The notes under the pieces were generated by a model, which saw only the letters and a list, made by a program, of their open reading frames with translations, searched no databases and had not been told where the DNA came from. The translations under genes were made by a program, and so were the position numbers. Below, piece by piece: positions 8,301-16,164 of a stretch of 45,679 nucleotides of DNA (positions are counted from its first letter, which is position 1; every line of letters begins with the position of its first letter). The DNA is from a virus, in IMG/VR virus record IMGVR_UViG_3300028859_000032, positions 1 through 45,679 of that record, one strand, 5' to 3'.

Positions 8301-8578
8301 GACTTGTTCTCCTTCCTCTTTTGGGCAATCATCTCGTTATGAAGTCGCTCTTCCTTCTTAAGTTTTAAAAATTCTACCACAAGATGCCCTTGACCGCGAT
8401 CAACAAGTTCGGAGGGGCGCGCTTTTTTTAATCTTGGGTTTTCCTTGAGATACCAGGATTTCACCTTTTTGCGGTCCCAAGCGAAACACTCCATAGCCAA
8501 AGCGACGATCTGCGCCTCGGTAATAGGCTCTTCACCTTCTGGGATAGGGTGTGGATTTCTACACTTGCGGTAAGGCAT
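8297..8578 (-). CDS. Small protein with MbcA/ParS-like C-terminal motif
   Basis: The frame is open to an upstream ATG at 8800, but that part lies antiphase over the lipoprotein gene. The ATG at 8578, directly after the lipoprotein stop, gives a coherent 93-residue protein. The central and C-terminal part (PRLKKARPSELVDRGQGHLV) resembles the toxin-binding domain of Xre/MbcA/ParS antitoxins (P-x-E-L-x-D-x-G-x-x-x-V). No partner toxin is adjacent. It could be a decoy antitoxin or an unrelated DNA-associated protein. Confidence 0.5.
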   Translation of the reverse strand: MPYRKCRNPHPIPEGEEPITEAQIVALAMECFAWDRKKVKSWYLKENPRLKKARPSELVDRGQGHLVVEFLKLKKEERLHNEMIAQKRKENKS

Positions 8579-8579
8579 A

Positions 8580-8834
8580 TTAAGGTGTAGGGGAAGGCGT
8601 TGGAGTAGCGATAGGTTCAGAACTTGCGGCAGCAAGAACAGCGAGGAATTGGTCATAGCAGCTAGTCGTACAGGCTTGGTTTCCAGCACACTGATTCGAA
8701 CAGTATTCCTGTGCCAAAGAATAATTGATTGTGGTTGATACCTGTACCTGGATTGGATCCACTTTAACTGGATCGGAGTGAATATCAATCCCACAACCAC
8801 CTAAAGTAAACGTTAACAAAAGTAGGTATTTCAT
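8580..8834 (-). CDS. Predicted lipoprotein, Cys-rich, Pro/Thr tail
   Basis: The 84-residue protein has a lipoprotein signal peptide: MKYLLLLTFT, then the lipobox LGGC, with the lipidated Cys at about residue 14. The mature part has four further cysteines in CSNQCAGNQACTTSC, which suggests two disulfides and thus periplasmic or surface exposure. It ends in a TPTPSPTP tail. Phage lipoproteins often block receptors to prevent superinfection (for example T5 Llp); that role here is inference. Its ATG overlaps the HNH gene stop (ATGA). Confidence 0.65.
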   Translation of the reverse strand: MKYLLLLTFTLGGCGIDIHSDPVKVDPIQVQVSTTINYSLAQEYCSNQCAGNQACTTSCYDQFLAVLAAASSEPIATPTPSPTP

Positions 8835-9352
8835 GATTCTCCTTCAAAATTTAATTTTCCACAAAACTTACCGTATATTTCTTTAGCTGCTCTATCATAA
8901 GCCCTCGCCGCCTCTTCGGGGGTCGTAAATTGACCTAAGCTTTTCTTTTTTCCATTTGGTAAATTTATTCTGGATCTCCATAAAACATTTTTACCGTCTT
9001 TTCTTTTTATTACGCCCCTATATCCACTAGTATTATTTCTTTTTAGGGCATGTAAGTTTGTATTATTTTCTCTTGCTGTTGCTATGCGTAAATTATTTTT
9101 TGTATTATCTAAAGTATTTCCGTTTTTATGATCTATTTTTATTTTTGGATCTTGAATTTGTAATATTTCTCGATGCATTTGTATTGTAGTAGATCTATAT
9201 TTACCATTAATCTTTCCCAAATATTTTGCTCTTTGGGCATAGCAATTCCCACTTCTGTCAGGCCTAGAAGACCATTTATAATGACTTAGTTTGTCAAAAT
9301 CTTCATCGTCTACAAACGTAATCATTTCTCTAGTTAATTCTATTACTTTCAT
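8831..9352 (-). CDS. HNH homing endonuclease with AP2 DNA-binding domain
   Basis: The protein has 173 residues. The HNH nuclease core is at about 58-100 (MHREIL, IDHKNGNTLDNTKNNLRIA). A C-terminal AP2-type domain follows at about 110-170 (SGYRGVIKRKDG, WRSRI, GQFTTPEEAARAYDRAA). This is the standard layout of free-standing phage HNH-AP2 endonucleases, which cut DNA site-specifically and spread themselves by repair. It is inserted between the CYTH and lipoprotein genes, with ATGA overlaps on both sides, so it is integrated into the operon's translation. Confidence 0.85.
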   Translation of the reverse strand: MKVIELTREMITFVDDEDFDKLSHYKWSSRPDRSGNCYAQRAKYLGKINGKYRSTTIQMHREILQIQDPKIKIDHKNGNTLDNTKNNLRIATARENNTNLHALKRNNTSGYRGVIKRKDGKNVLWRSRINLPNGKKKSLGQFTTPEEAARAYDRAAKEIYGKFCGKLNFEGES

Positions 9353-9942
9353 TTGTTTTTCTTATACATTTCAAAAAGACTTAAGCGCTTTCTTTTTTGA
9401 GCAGTAATGCCTAATGGAGAAAGTAATTTTTCATATTTTAAAATAACTTCCCATGCCTTATCTGGTGTCATTCCGATAGTCTCATCAGCCTCTATTTCAA
9501 GATAATAGGAATATTTACCATCTTCGTCTTTTACAGAATAATAAACAATATCCGCATCATCAAAAAAATAAATATCGCAAGCCTTATCAATACTAAAATT
9601 TTTACTATATCCCAGGCCTTCACAAAAAGCCATTACTAATTCTGGAGTATTTTTGTCTACTCTTAAATTTACTTCTGTACGAATCCAATTGTTTTGATTG
9701 ATATGTTTCTTTTTAAAAGTAAGTTCGGACCGATATTCGTCTTCTCCAGCCAATCTATTTTCTGACGCCATTCTATATCTTAGAAATTCATTTTCTTGCC
9801 TAACATAGTATACATCCTTAGACTCTACATATATAAATTTGTTAGGGCCTAGACTTTTGGCCAAATCTTTAAATGCAATACGGTCAATATCATCTGCACT
9901 ATATTTACACTCTATTTCTAAAAATTTATGTTCTTCACTCAT
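9349..9942 (-). CDS. CYTH-domain enzyme (triphosphate tunnel family)
   Basis: The protein has 197 residues. The hallmark ExExK motif is at the N-terminus (E9, E11, K13 in EIECKY). The alternating charged strands of the tunnel fold follow: YYVRQENEFLRYR, SELTFKKK, IRTEVNLRV and YYLEIEAD. The family includes adenylate cyclases of class IV, thiamine triphosphatases and inorganic or RNA triphosphatases; all use divalent metal and a triphosphate substrate. Which reaction this one performs cannot be read from sequence. It begins just after a promoter-like segment and may head a subtranscript running to the aminotransferase. Confidence 0.75.
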   Translation of the reverse strand: MSEEHKFLEIECKYSADDIDRIAFKDLAKSLGPNKFIYVESKDVYYVRQENEFLRYRMASENRLAGEDEYRSELTFKKKHINQNNWIRTEVNLRVDKNTPELVMAFCEGLGYSKNFSIDKACDIYFFDDADIVYYSVKDEDGKYSYYLEIEADETIGMTPDKAWEVILKYEKLLSPLGITAQKRKRLSLFEMYKKNK

Positions 9943-9975
9943 AGTACTATATTACCACTATACAGTACTTTATTC
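9943..9975 (-). promoter_or_regulatory. Putative promoter with two AGTACT palindromes
   Basis: On the minus strand, TTGAAT, a 17-base spacer and TAATAT form a plausible sigma-70-like promoter. Two copies of the palindrome AGTACT (9964-9969 and 9943-9948) flank the -10 region 21 bases apart, which would suit a repressor dimer. The gap here is only 38 bases, so the mRNA leader would be very short. This rests on pattern only. Confidence 0.3.
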
Positions 9976-9980
9976 AAGGA

Positions 9981-10472
9981 CTATTTTAAGTATTGCTTTT
10001 TAAATTCTCTTTTTTTATCAATCTTTTCATTCCAGGTAGGCCATACGCCAGTTTCGTAGTAGTGTCGGTAAACCCAAACATCGTATTGTCTTTGCATTTC
10101 TAGTCTATCTAGTCCAAATTGGCAGTTTGTATCTTTGTAAATTTGTTCCCAATATAGAGAATCATTGTATTCCATATCGTAAATGTGTTTGCGATGAAGC
10201 TTAGTGTGAGTATCTTTGTCTAGAGCCTCATCTACTTTCTGTTCTATGGATCGTTCATTATCAATGAAAGCCTTGTGGTGAGAAATTTCATGAATTAAGC
10301 TTAAAATTTTCTCTAGTTTAGAACATCGATTAGTAACGTATATAGTAATTTCAGAACCGTCCGTAATCCATTCGGCACGATCTCCGCCACGAATATATGG
10401 TTTAAAGCGAACTTTAAGCCCCATACCCTGGGCATATCGTATGAGTCTGTTAAGTTCATCATCACGGACCAT
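9981..10472 (-). CDS. HExxH zinc metallopeptidase-like protein
   Basis: The protein has 163 residues. The zinc peptidase motif is LIHEISHHKA, with H61, E62 and H65. Acidic candidates for the third ligand lie downstream (QKVDEALD at about 78-85). The layout resembles the IrrE/ImmA and SprT-like families. ImmA-type peptidases cleave repressors, and SprT-like ones act on DNA-protein crosslinks; either would fit a phage, but the sequence does not decide. The start overlaps the homing endonuclease stop by 11 bases. Confidence 0.6.
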   Translation of the reverse strand: MVRDDELNRLIRYAQGMGLKVRFKPYIRGGDRAEWITDGSEITIYVTNRCSKLEKILSLIHEISHHKAFIDNERSIEQKVDEALDKDTHTKLHRKHIYDMEYNDSLYWEQIYKDTNCQFGLDRLEMQRQYDVWVYRHYYETGVWPTWNEKIDKKREFKKQYLK

Positions 10473-11508
10473 TGGTTACCTTTAAAAAATCAAAAATTTT
10501 CTGTAAGCATTTTTTCTTATCGTTAATCCAATTCTCCTCTTTTATGTGTAAAATGTCAATACCTTTAGATTTAAAATATAAGTCCTTGATTTTATGGTAA
10601 TTTTTAATATCTTTATTGGACCATAAAATTTTGTTTTCACTAGCTCTCATATATTCAAAACTGTGATAATATGTTCCATCGAATTCAATACCTTTATGTA
10701 AAGATGGAATAAATATATCTATATCGAAACCTTTTATGTGAGGCTTATTTTTTATTTTAACCTTTCTGTCTCTAAATAATTTTGCGTCTGGATATGTTTT
10801 CTTTATTTCGGCCATAATATCTCTTTCGGAAGAAGATGTTATTCCAGAATATTTCATGTGATTACAAACTTTATCCAAAAATCCTCTGCGGGCAGATATT
10901 ACATATGCGCTGCTACTAAATTTATAAAAATCTGATCTTGTTTTGTATTTTGATCCTTCTAGCATTAACATCTCATCGGTCCATTTAAAAAATGGATTGT
11001 TTTCTCCAAAAAGGATGGATTTATTTTTAGGCATATGAACACAAATTTCATTCAAGATACCCATTTTAGTCGCCACAAAACATGCTGCTCCACTAAACTT
11101 CCAAAACTTACTCCTAGTTTTGTATTTCTTTGCCTCTTTTGTTAAAGAGTCCCTATTCCATTTTTTATTATTGGGAATTCTTCCAATACTTGCATTTTTA
11201 GGCATATGAACACAAACCCTATCAAGAATTCCCATTTTAAGTGCTGCTGCATATGCACCTTTAGATTTTTTACAAAAATCGCTTCTAATAAAATATTTAG
11301 ATGCTTCTTTTTTTATTTTGTTTAAAGTCCATTTAAATCTAGGGTTATTTTTACCAGATAAGGTTTTTCTTGTCATATGCTTGGTAACATTCTTGTAGAT
11401 GCCCAAATTATATGCCGCACTATACGCTTTCCTATTATGGCGAAAAAACTGCGATACGGTACGATATTTCTTTGCTTCTCTGGCAACAGAATTTTTGGTC
11501 CATTTCAT
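10462..11508 (-). CDS. Homing endonuclease with four DNA-binding repeats and Vsr-like nuclease
   Basis: The protein has 348 residues. Four repeats of about 44 residues (2-45, 59-102, 116-158, 175-218; pattern KWTxxxxxxEAxKYKTRSxF...AYxxAxxxGILDxVCxHM) look like tandem modular helix-turn-helix DNA readers. The C-terminal nuclease domain has SSSERDIMAEI (E228), GFDIDIFIP (D262, D264), GIEFDG (E275) and H282, the layout of Vsr/PD-(D/E)xK or EDxHD-type homing endonucleases. It sits between the primase and the HExxH gene. The four-repeat array suggests a long recognition site. Confidence 0.7.
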   Translation of the reverse strand: MKWTKNSVAREAKKYRTVSQFFRHNRKAYSAAYNLGIYKNVTKHMTRKTLSGKNNPRFKWTLNKIKKEASKYFIRSDFCKKSKGAYAAALKMGILDRVCVHMPKNASIGRIPNNKKWNRDSLTKEAKKYKTRSKFWKFSGAACFVATKMGILNEICVHMPKNKSILFGENNPFFKWTDEMLMLEGSKYKTRSDFYKFSSSAYVISARRGFLDKVCNHMKYSGITSSSERDIMAEIKKTYPDAKLFRDRKVKIKNKPHIKGFDIDIFIPSLHKGIEFDGTYYHSFEYMRASENKILWSNKDIKNYHKIKDLYFKSKGIDILHIKEENWINDKKKCLQKIFDFLKVTNGP

Positions 11509-11513
11509 AATAT

Positions 11514-12377
11514 TTACTTTTCATAAACGCGAACGAATGCGCTTGCTATAGCGCCTAGCCATTCACGTTCCTTAAAGTCTCTTTCTTCTTGGTAATGCTT
11601 GCTTAATTCTGCCGTAGCATGATCTTCTGAGTATCCAGCTAAAGCGAAATCGTAGGCTAATGCAAACCAAGTCTGGTTTCGACCATTCTTAAAGACTATG
11701 CCGTTCTTGAGTTGGTATTTAGCCCATGTAGAAAGCTTGTCATAGTCGCCTTCACCTTCGGGAATAACCTTCTTCTCTTTGGGTTTGGGGGCTAAATGCG
11801 ACCATTTATTGAGCCATGCAAAGAATTCGGCATGGGTAACTCTCTTGCGTAATTCGACCAATCTCTGCTTCTTGCCAGGCTCCCGGTAAGCCTCTGGGAT
11901 CCTGACGCACCTAGACGGATTTTCGCAATGATCATCTGCGGTAGTGATGATTGCAAAAATCCATTTCGCCAGGAGCCTGTATTGGGCTTCGCTTTTTAGA
12001 TCCTCATCGAGAGTAATTACCGTATGGATAGACTTGTTACCACTGAATACCTGGGCAGTAAAAGGCATCTTTAAATGCTTAATAGTATTTATTTGCTCTT
12101 TTAAAGTACCCACATCAAGCTCTATTAGAAACGATCTGTAATTTGTGACATTGCTATCAAGCCTAGATCCTTTAATTGGATTTAAAGCAGCAAGTATTAT
12201 CTTATCGCTATTCACTTCCCTGTTATACTTTGGATCTGTCGCTATAAGCTTAATCTTATTGCCGGACAGTATTTCTTCCAATGGAACAGAATGCGTGGCG
12301 AATTGAGAATCCTGAACACAAACATTTTCATTTGCATTGAATAGCAATTTAAAAAAATCTTGTGTCTTCTCGTTCAT
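11514..12377 (-). CDS. DNA primase, archaeo-eukaryotic (AEP) type
   Basis: The 287-residue protein would make primers for the phage fork. Motif I is LIELDV (E86, D88). The nucleotide-binding motif is SGNKSIHT (112-119). The third motif region is ADDHCENPSRCVRIP (147-161), with D149 and the NPSR box. These match AEP primase-like proteins of phages and plasmids rather than DnaG. The C-terminal part (about 205-285) is helical. Its place a few genes after the DnaB-like helicase in the same transcription unit supports the assignment. Confidence 0.7.
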   Translation of the reverse strand: MNEKTQDFFKLLFNANENVCVQDSQFATHSVPLEEILSGNKIKLIATDPKYNREVNSDKIILAALNPIKGSRLDSNVTNYRSFLIELDVGTLKEQINTIKHLKMPFTAQVFSGNKSIHTVITLDEDLKSEAQYRLLAKWIFAIITTADDHCENPSRCVRIPEAYREPGKKQRLVELRKRVTHAEFFAWLNKWSHLAPKPKEKKVIPEGEGDYDKLSTWAKYQLKNGIVFKNGRNQTWFALAYDFALAGYSEDHATAELSKHYQEERDFKEREWLGAIASAFVRVYEK

Positions 12378-12379
12378 AC

Positions 12380-12694
12380 TTACCCTTGTTGTGGTGTAGT
12401 ATCTTCTGCCGCAGCAGCTGCCAAAGCTTCTTTTGCGATTTTTTCTTGTGTATGACGATCTTCTAGAATTTGCATCATATGTTTTTTAATTTCTTCAACC
12501 GTAAAACGCTTAAGAACAAGTTTTTGGTCTTTGAATACCTTCTTGGATAATCCATTTGCACCAGGAATAACCACTTCTCGATCACGCTCATAAAGCTCTG
12601 GGCGTCCATTGTTTACTAGCTTCTGCCATTTGGACGATGCTCCAAAAGCCTTAAGCGATAATTCATTTAGTTCTTGTCTAGTCTTGTATTCCAT
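12380..12694 (-). CDS. Hypothetical protein of the replication block
   Basis: The frame is open to an ATG at 12751, but the ATG at 12694 has a good AGGAGAAAGAAA ribosome site and starts a coherent 104-residue protein (MEYKTRQELNEL). The upstream part overlaps another coding-like frame. The protein has a basic middle (VFKDQKLVLKRFTVEEIKKH) and a low-complexity tail (EALAAAAAEDTTPQQG). I do not recognise a family. It lies between the helicase/HNH genes and the primase, 2 bases before the primase start, so a link to priming is possible. Confidence 0.65.
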   Translation of the reverse strand: MEYKTRQELNELSLKAFGASSKWQKLVNNGRPELYERDREVVIPGANGLSKKVFKDQKLVLKRFTVEEIKKHMMQILEDRHTQEKIAKEALAAAAAEDTTPQQG

Positions 12695-12845
12695 TTTCTT
12701 TCTCCTCTTTTCCACTAAATTTAACATAAGCTTCCTCAATATGTTGTTCACTGGCCGTATTTTCTAGAACCATTTCGAACAAAGCCTGTCTAGCTTCTTT
12801 ATTTGTTAGCTTGTCTTTTTCCCACAGTATGCATACTATACAAAT
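12678..12845 (-). CDS. Possible small protein without an AUG start
   Basis: After a TGA at 12849, a minus-strand frame stays open for 56 codons and reads like protein (LTNKEARQALFEMVLENTAS, then HIEEAYVKF and KEEKENG). It ends inside the start of the next gene. No ATG is present in the first 25 codons. GAGGTGA lies just before an ATT codon at 12845, which could be a rare start. Alternatively the 5' end was lost when the HNH gene just upstream was inserted. Coordinates assume the ATT start. Confidence 0.35.
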   Translation of the reverse strand: MCIVCILWEKDKLTNKEARQALFEMVLENTASEQHIEEAYVKFSGKEEKENGIQD

Positions 12846-12855
12846 AAATCACCTC

Positions 12856-13314
12856 TCATTTATAAAATTCTCCGTGATACATCTTAGCGGCATTTTTTCT
12901 TGCTTCAGCCGCTTCTTTGGGGTCGTCAAATAGCCCTAAAGATATTGTTTTCCCATTAACCGTAATTTGTGATCTCCATTTTCCTGTTAATTTATGTAAA
13001 TGTACACCCTTATAACCAGATTTATTGTCACTTTTGGTTTTTGAATTTCTCATATTTTCTTTTTGAGTACAAATTCTTAAATTTTCTTTTTTGTTGTTTA
13101 GGGTGTTTCCATCTTTATGGTCTACAATTTTATCCGATGGACAATTTGTTATCAATCTATGCATATAGATACTTCCCGTACTTCTATTGCTTTGAGCATA
13201 TCCTTGAAATTTTTTATTTTTAGTGCTATAAATCCATTTATGTTTAAGAAGTTTTGGTAGATCTTCTTCGTCCACTTCAGCGATTTTATTTTGAGTCAAT
13301 GTAATAAAAGCCAT
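12856..13314 (-). CDS. HNH homing endonuclease with AP2 domain
   Basis: The protein has 152 residues. The HNH core is YMHRLI, then IVDHKDGNTLNNKKENLRIC (about 51-83). An AP2-type domain follows (SGYKGVHLHKLTGKWRSQI, ISLGLFDDPKEAAEARKNAA). It is a paralogue in layout of the protein at 8831. It lies 6 bases downstream of the helicase gene and directly upstream of a frame with no proper start, which may mark damage at its insertion point. Confidence 0.85.
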   Translation of the reverse strand: MAFITLTQNKIAEVDEEDLPKLLKHKWIYSTKNKKFQGYAQSNRSTGSIYMHRLITNCPSDKIVDHKDGNTLNNKKENLRICTQKENMRNSKTKSDNKSGYKGVHLHKLTGKWRSQITVNGKTISLGLFDDPKEAAEARKNAAKMYHGEFYK

Positions 13315-13320
13315 ATCGCT

Positions 13321-14463
13321 CTATTCTTCATCCTTCTCGTCTTTTTTATTAAGTCCCAGATCGCTTCCATAATGTGCTTCCAGATTTTTCTGCACTATTT
13401 TTGCAACGCTTGCTTGGAATGCCTCATCATACGGTACAAATTTACCACGGTCGTACCCAACATGGAAGTCTTCTCCTGCAGAGTCATTAAAACGACTTTT
13501 CCATATTTTCCATTTACTACGAAGCAATTTACGTTCTGGAGTGATCTCTGCAATGAATGTAGCCTTATCGCAAATCTCCTTACTTCCCTTTAATCGAACG
13601 TTAAAAGGGGTCGTGTCATCATCACCGGTAAGGCGCTTCATTTGAGCCATAACAACGATTGGTCCTGGATAAACTAATTTCATTTTATCTAGGAATGCAG
13701 CAAACATTGCCTGAGTCTTATATTGATCTAATTCTGGATCATTTTTTGAGCGTTTTACGTTCTGGTAGTAATCTAGAATAACTACATCTGGGGCATTACC
13801 ACTCTCAATCAAGTTGGTAAAAATCTTCTCGATTCCTTCGAGGGTCGTAGTCCAACCAGAGATTCCTTGATAGGTATCGCCAATGATTGAAAGTCTGTCA
13901 TCTTTACACCATAGAGGAATGAATTTGGCATATGTTTCTTTTTCTTCATCGGTAATCAAATTGTGGTTAGTGTATTTTAAGCCCATATGAACGGCTGTAA
14001 TACGATTGTAAAAGTCTTCTGGCGCTTCCTCGTTCGAGAGTACCAATGCTCGACCTAATTTACCCGTAGCTGGATTTGGCGTTGTAATAGTCGAATAAAT
14101 AATATTTGCAACCGTAGTTGATTTACCGTCTCCAGTATCAGCACCAATGAGAATGAGATTCTTCTGAAAATAGGGTACCACTAAGCGAAACATTTCATTC
14201 ATAAAGCACATAGATAGTCTAGCGGCCTCAATATACTTATTACTTGAATTTACCAGTTCATCAACGTATGACTGGGGCAGACTAGAGAAATCAACTTCTT
14301 GTCCTTTTTTAAGCTCATCCTGATTCTGTATTAATCTGGTGAGATCTCGATCTACCCTATGCTCTTGCAGGATAAGGCTTTTTTCTTGGACTTCCTTTTT
14401 ACGTTGGTCCATTTTCTTATCAGCTTCGAGTTTTTGCTCAAATTCGTCTAACTCTTTGCTCAT
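13321..14463 (-). CDS. Replicative DNA helicase, DnaB/gp41-like
   Basis: The protein has 380 residues. It has a short N-terminal coiled region (1-60) in place of the full DnaB N-terminal domain, then a RecA-fold motor. Walker A is GADTGDGKST (107-116), a catalytic glutamate lies in LSNEEAP (142-148), Walker B is VVILDYYQ (227-234), the sensor is VVMAQMKR, and a late KSRFN carries the likely arginine finger. It would unwind DNA 5'-3' on the lagging strand as a hexamer. Its start overlaps the preceding gene by ATGA, so that gene may encode a loader or partner. Confidence 0.85.
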   Translation of the reverse strand: MSKELDEFEQKLEADKKMDQRKKEVQEKSLILQEHRVDRDLTRLIQNQDELKKGQEVDFSSLPQSYVDELVNSSNKYIEAARLSMCFMNEMFRLVVPYFQKNLILIGADTGDGKSTTVANIIYSTITTPNPATGKLGRALVLSNEEAPEDFYNRITAVHMGLKYTNHNLITDEEKETYAKFIPLWCKDDRLSIIGDTYQGISGWTTTLEGIEKIFTNLIESGNAPDVVILDYYQNVKRSKNDPELDQYKTQAMFAAFLDKMKLVYPGPIVVMAQMKRLTGDDDTTPFNVRLKGSKEICDKATFIAEITPERKLLRSKWKIWKSRFNDSAGEDFHVGYDRGKFVPYDEAFQASVAKIVQKNLEAHYGSDLGLNKKDEKDEE

Positions 14464-15005
14464 TTTCTTCTCCCCAAAGCATTTAATTGCGCCATAAAGT
14501 CTTCATCTGGCACCATTGGCGGGAGCTTTGATGTATCGTATTTTGGATTATTTTGAATAAATTTTACTGGCTTAAGAGCTTCTTCTAGAGTAGGAAGGGC
14601 TTCTTCCACAACTTCTACATGTTCTTTTTTGGAAGTAGGTGGAAGTTCTTTTTCTACATTTTTTGTAGGGGCTTTTTCACTAAAGCTAATTTGGCTTTGG
14701 AATACAATACCTTTCCAGGTATCAATCTCCTGTTTTCTTTTTCGCTCAACGATCGATTTTGAGAGCCTATATATCTCTTCTGACCAACACAACTCGGCTA
14801 GCTTATAACAAATGTTTGGTCTAGTAATATCTTTGGCTGTATACCCATGCTCAAATAATGTAGAGCAAAGATAGTGGAAGAATTCTTCCCTATTGTTCCT
14901 TGGGATCTCAGTATACGTCTTTCCACGTTCGGAGGTACGACTAACACCGTATTGCATTTTCCAGGCTAATATGATGTCCTCGATGGATGGTCTTTCGTCT
15001 TCCAT
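14460..15005 (-). CDS. Hypothetical protein, possible helicase partner
   Basis: The protein has 181 residues. The N-terminal 90 residues are mostly helical with conserved-looking aromatic and Cys residues (FFHYLCSTLFEHGY, NICYKLAELCW). The C-terminal half is charged and disordered (VEKELPPTSKKEH), with a short terminal motif (PDEDFMAQLNALGRRK). No family is recognised. It is coupled to the helicase by ATGA and to the upstream gene by TAATG. A helicase loader or replication organiser is a context-based guess. Confidence 0.6.
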   Translation of the reverse strand: MEDERPSIEDIILAWKMQYGVSRTSERGKTYTEIPRNNREEFFHYLCSTLFEHGYTAKDITRPNICYKLAELCWSEEIYRLSKSIVERKRKQEIDTWKGIVFQSQISFSEKAPTKNVEKELPPTSKKEHVEVVEEALPTLEEALKPVKFIQNNPKYDTSKLPPMVPDEDFMAQLNALGRRK

Positions 15006-15910
15006 TACGCCCCAATAGTCTTAAGTAGTTTTCTTGCTGTAGACACTTCTTTTCTATATTCGCTCTTATTTCGATTTTTTGCAATAAATTTCTTTAAAAT
15101 AAGCACCTTTTTAGTGTCTGTTTTGTTATTGAAAATCATTGTAAACTTTTCTACTTCATTATCATTGAGAACTTGATCAGGGCGTCTATTATGGGTGTTT
15201 AGATAAGGATTAACTTCTGAAACAATTAAATCTTCGATTTCTAGTTCTCTTTGGGGTATCGGAAAAGACACATACCAAGACTCACCAAATTTAAAAGCCA
15301 TTACGTTATTTTTTACGTTTGCCTTTTTTCTGATTGACTTGAAAGTTGGAAAATCAACTTTCTTAAAGCCATATTCTTCATACTCTTTGATTAGTTTGGT
15401 TATATCACGAGGAAGCTTGCCAGTACCAGTAAACGACAGGTATTCTTCCGATGATTGACCCTTAATATTTCTTAATTTTTGCTTGCAGATCCGAACCAAG
15501 TCTTCCATGCGTTGTTTGTAGAATATGGAAAAGTTAGCCTTATTTTGTTGCAAGAAATCTTTTGCTTCAGGATGAACACCGCTATGTTTCAATAACCATT
15601 TTAGCACCCATGCGTCCATTTTCTCTTCCATCTGCTCTAGAGTAAATAGATTTAGGAAAGACACTAGATGCACTTGGCCAATACTGGTAACGTCGTCTAA
15701 GTACATGCCAACCGTTTTAAATAGGTTATAGTAAGTAAAAAAAGTATTTCGAGAAAGATTCTCTACAATTTTAATGTATGGAGCCATTTCTTCTGCGGTA
15801 GGATTACCTTTAGCTTTACGAAGATATTGGTGTCTTAAATAACACAGTTCAAAGTCATCTTTACTGCTAATTTTGCGTTTCTCTGGTGCTGGTCTATCAA
15901 CTGATATCAT
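15005..15910 (-). CDS. Hypothetical helical protein, weakly sigma/replication-factor-like
   Basis: The protein has 301 residues and is mostly helical and basic. The N-terminal segment (about 22-95, with LRHQYLRKAKGNPTAEEM and MYLDDVTSIGQVHLVSFLNL) vaguely recalls sigma region 1.2/2.1, but no clear promoter-recognition motifs follow. It is the first gene after the GC-rich structured segment at 15929-16162 and has an AGGAGT ribosome site. Its position directly upstream of the helicase cluster suggests a DNA replication role, such as an initiator or loader. The function is unassigned. Confidence 0.55.
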   Translation of the reverse strand: MISVDRPAPEKRKISSKDDFELCYLRHQYLRKAKGNPTAEEMAPYIKIVENLSRNTFFTYYNLFKTVGMYLDDVTSIGQVHLVSFLNLFTLEQMEEKMDAWVLKWLLKHSGVHPEAKDFLQQNKANFSIFYKQRMEDLVRICKQKLRNIKGQSSEEYLSFTGTGKLPRDITKLIKEYEEYGFKKVDFPTFKSIRKKANVKNNVMAFKFGESWYVSFPIPQRELEIEDLIVSEVNPYLNTHNRRPDQVLNDNEVEKFTMIFNNKTDTKKVLILKKFIAKNRNKSEYRKEVSTARKLLKTIGA

Positions 15911-15928
15911 TACTGACTCCTAATATTT

Positions 15929-16162
15929 AACGTAAGACCGGACGCTACTCCGATACCCCAATTTTCTAGCACCCACAAGTTATGGATGGCTTCAGCACCT
16001 TGAGTGTCACTTCGCTGACTCTTCAGTCATGGCTCTGCTCTTCGCGGTAATGGGTCTGGCTGTCTGAGCGTGTCTCCAAGTAATCTGCATCGGACGGCCC
16101 TATTAGTCAGCCCCGTTATCGATTCTCTATCTTTCCACGCCGCTTACGTTCCCTTGCGGGAA
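15929..16162 (-). ncRNA. Candidate structured noncoding RNA or long structured leader
   Basis: This gene-free segment is about 52% GC in its central 180 bases, clearly above its AT-rich neighbours, and has no convincing ORF. On the minus strand, AACGTAAG (16143-16150) pairs perfectly with CTTACGTT (15929-15936) about 200 bases later, extended by CGG/CCG across a 2-base bulge, so the whole segment is closed by a terminal stem. Inside are hairpins such as TGACT-GAAG-AGTCA and CGGA-GTAGCG-TCCG. A TTCCC-GCAA-GGGAA hairpin with a GNRA loop abuts the 5' side. I see no signatures of tRNA, tmRNA, RNase P or a group I intron core. Confidence 0.55.
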
Positions 16163-16164
16163 AC

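Noticed and set aside
8579-8800. N-terminal extension of the MbcA-like protein to an ATG at 8800
   Set aside because: It would run antiphase through the lipoprotein gene; the ATG at 8578 just after the lipoprotein stop is the better start.
15929-16162. Group I intron, tmRNA or RNase P RNA
   Set aside because: I compared both strands with the conserved core motifs I know for these RNAs and found no convincing match; flanking genes are complete, so no splicing is needed.
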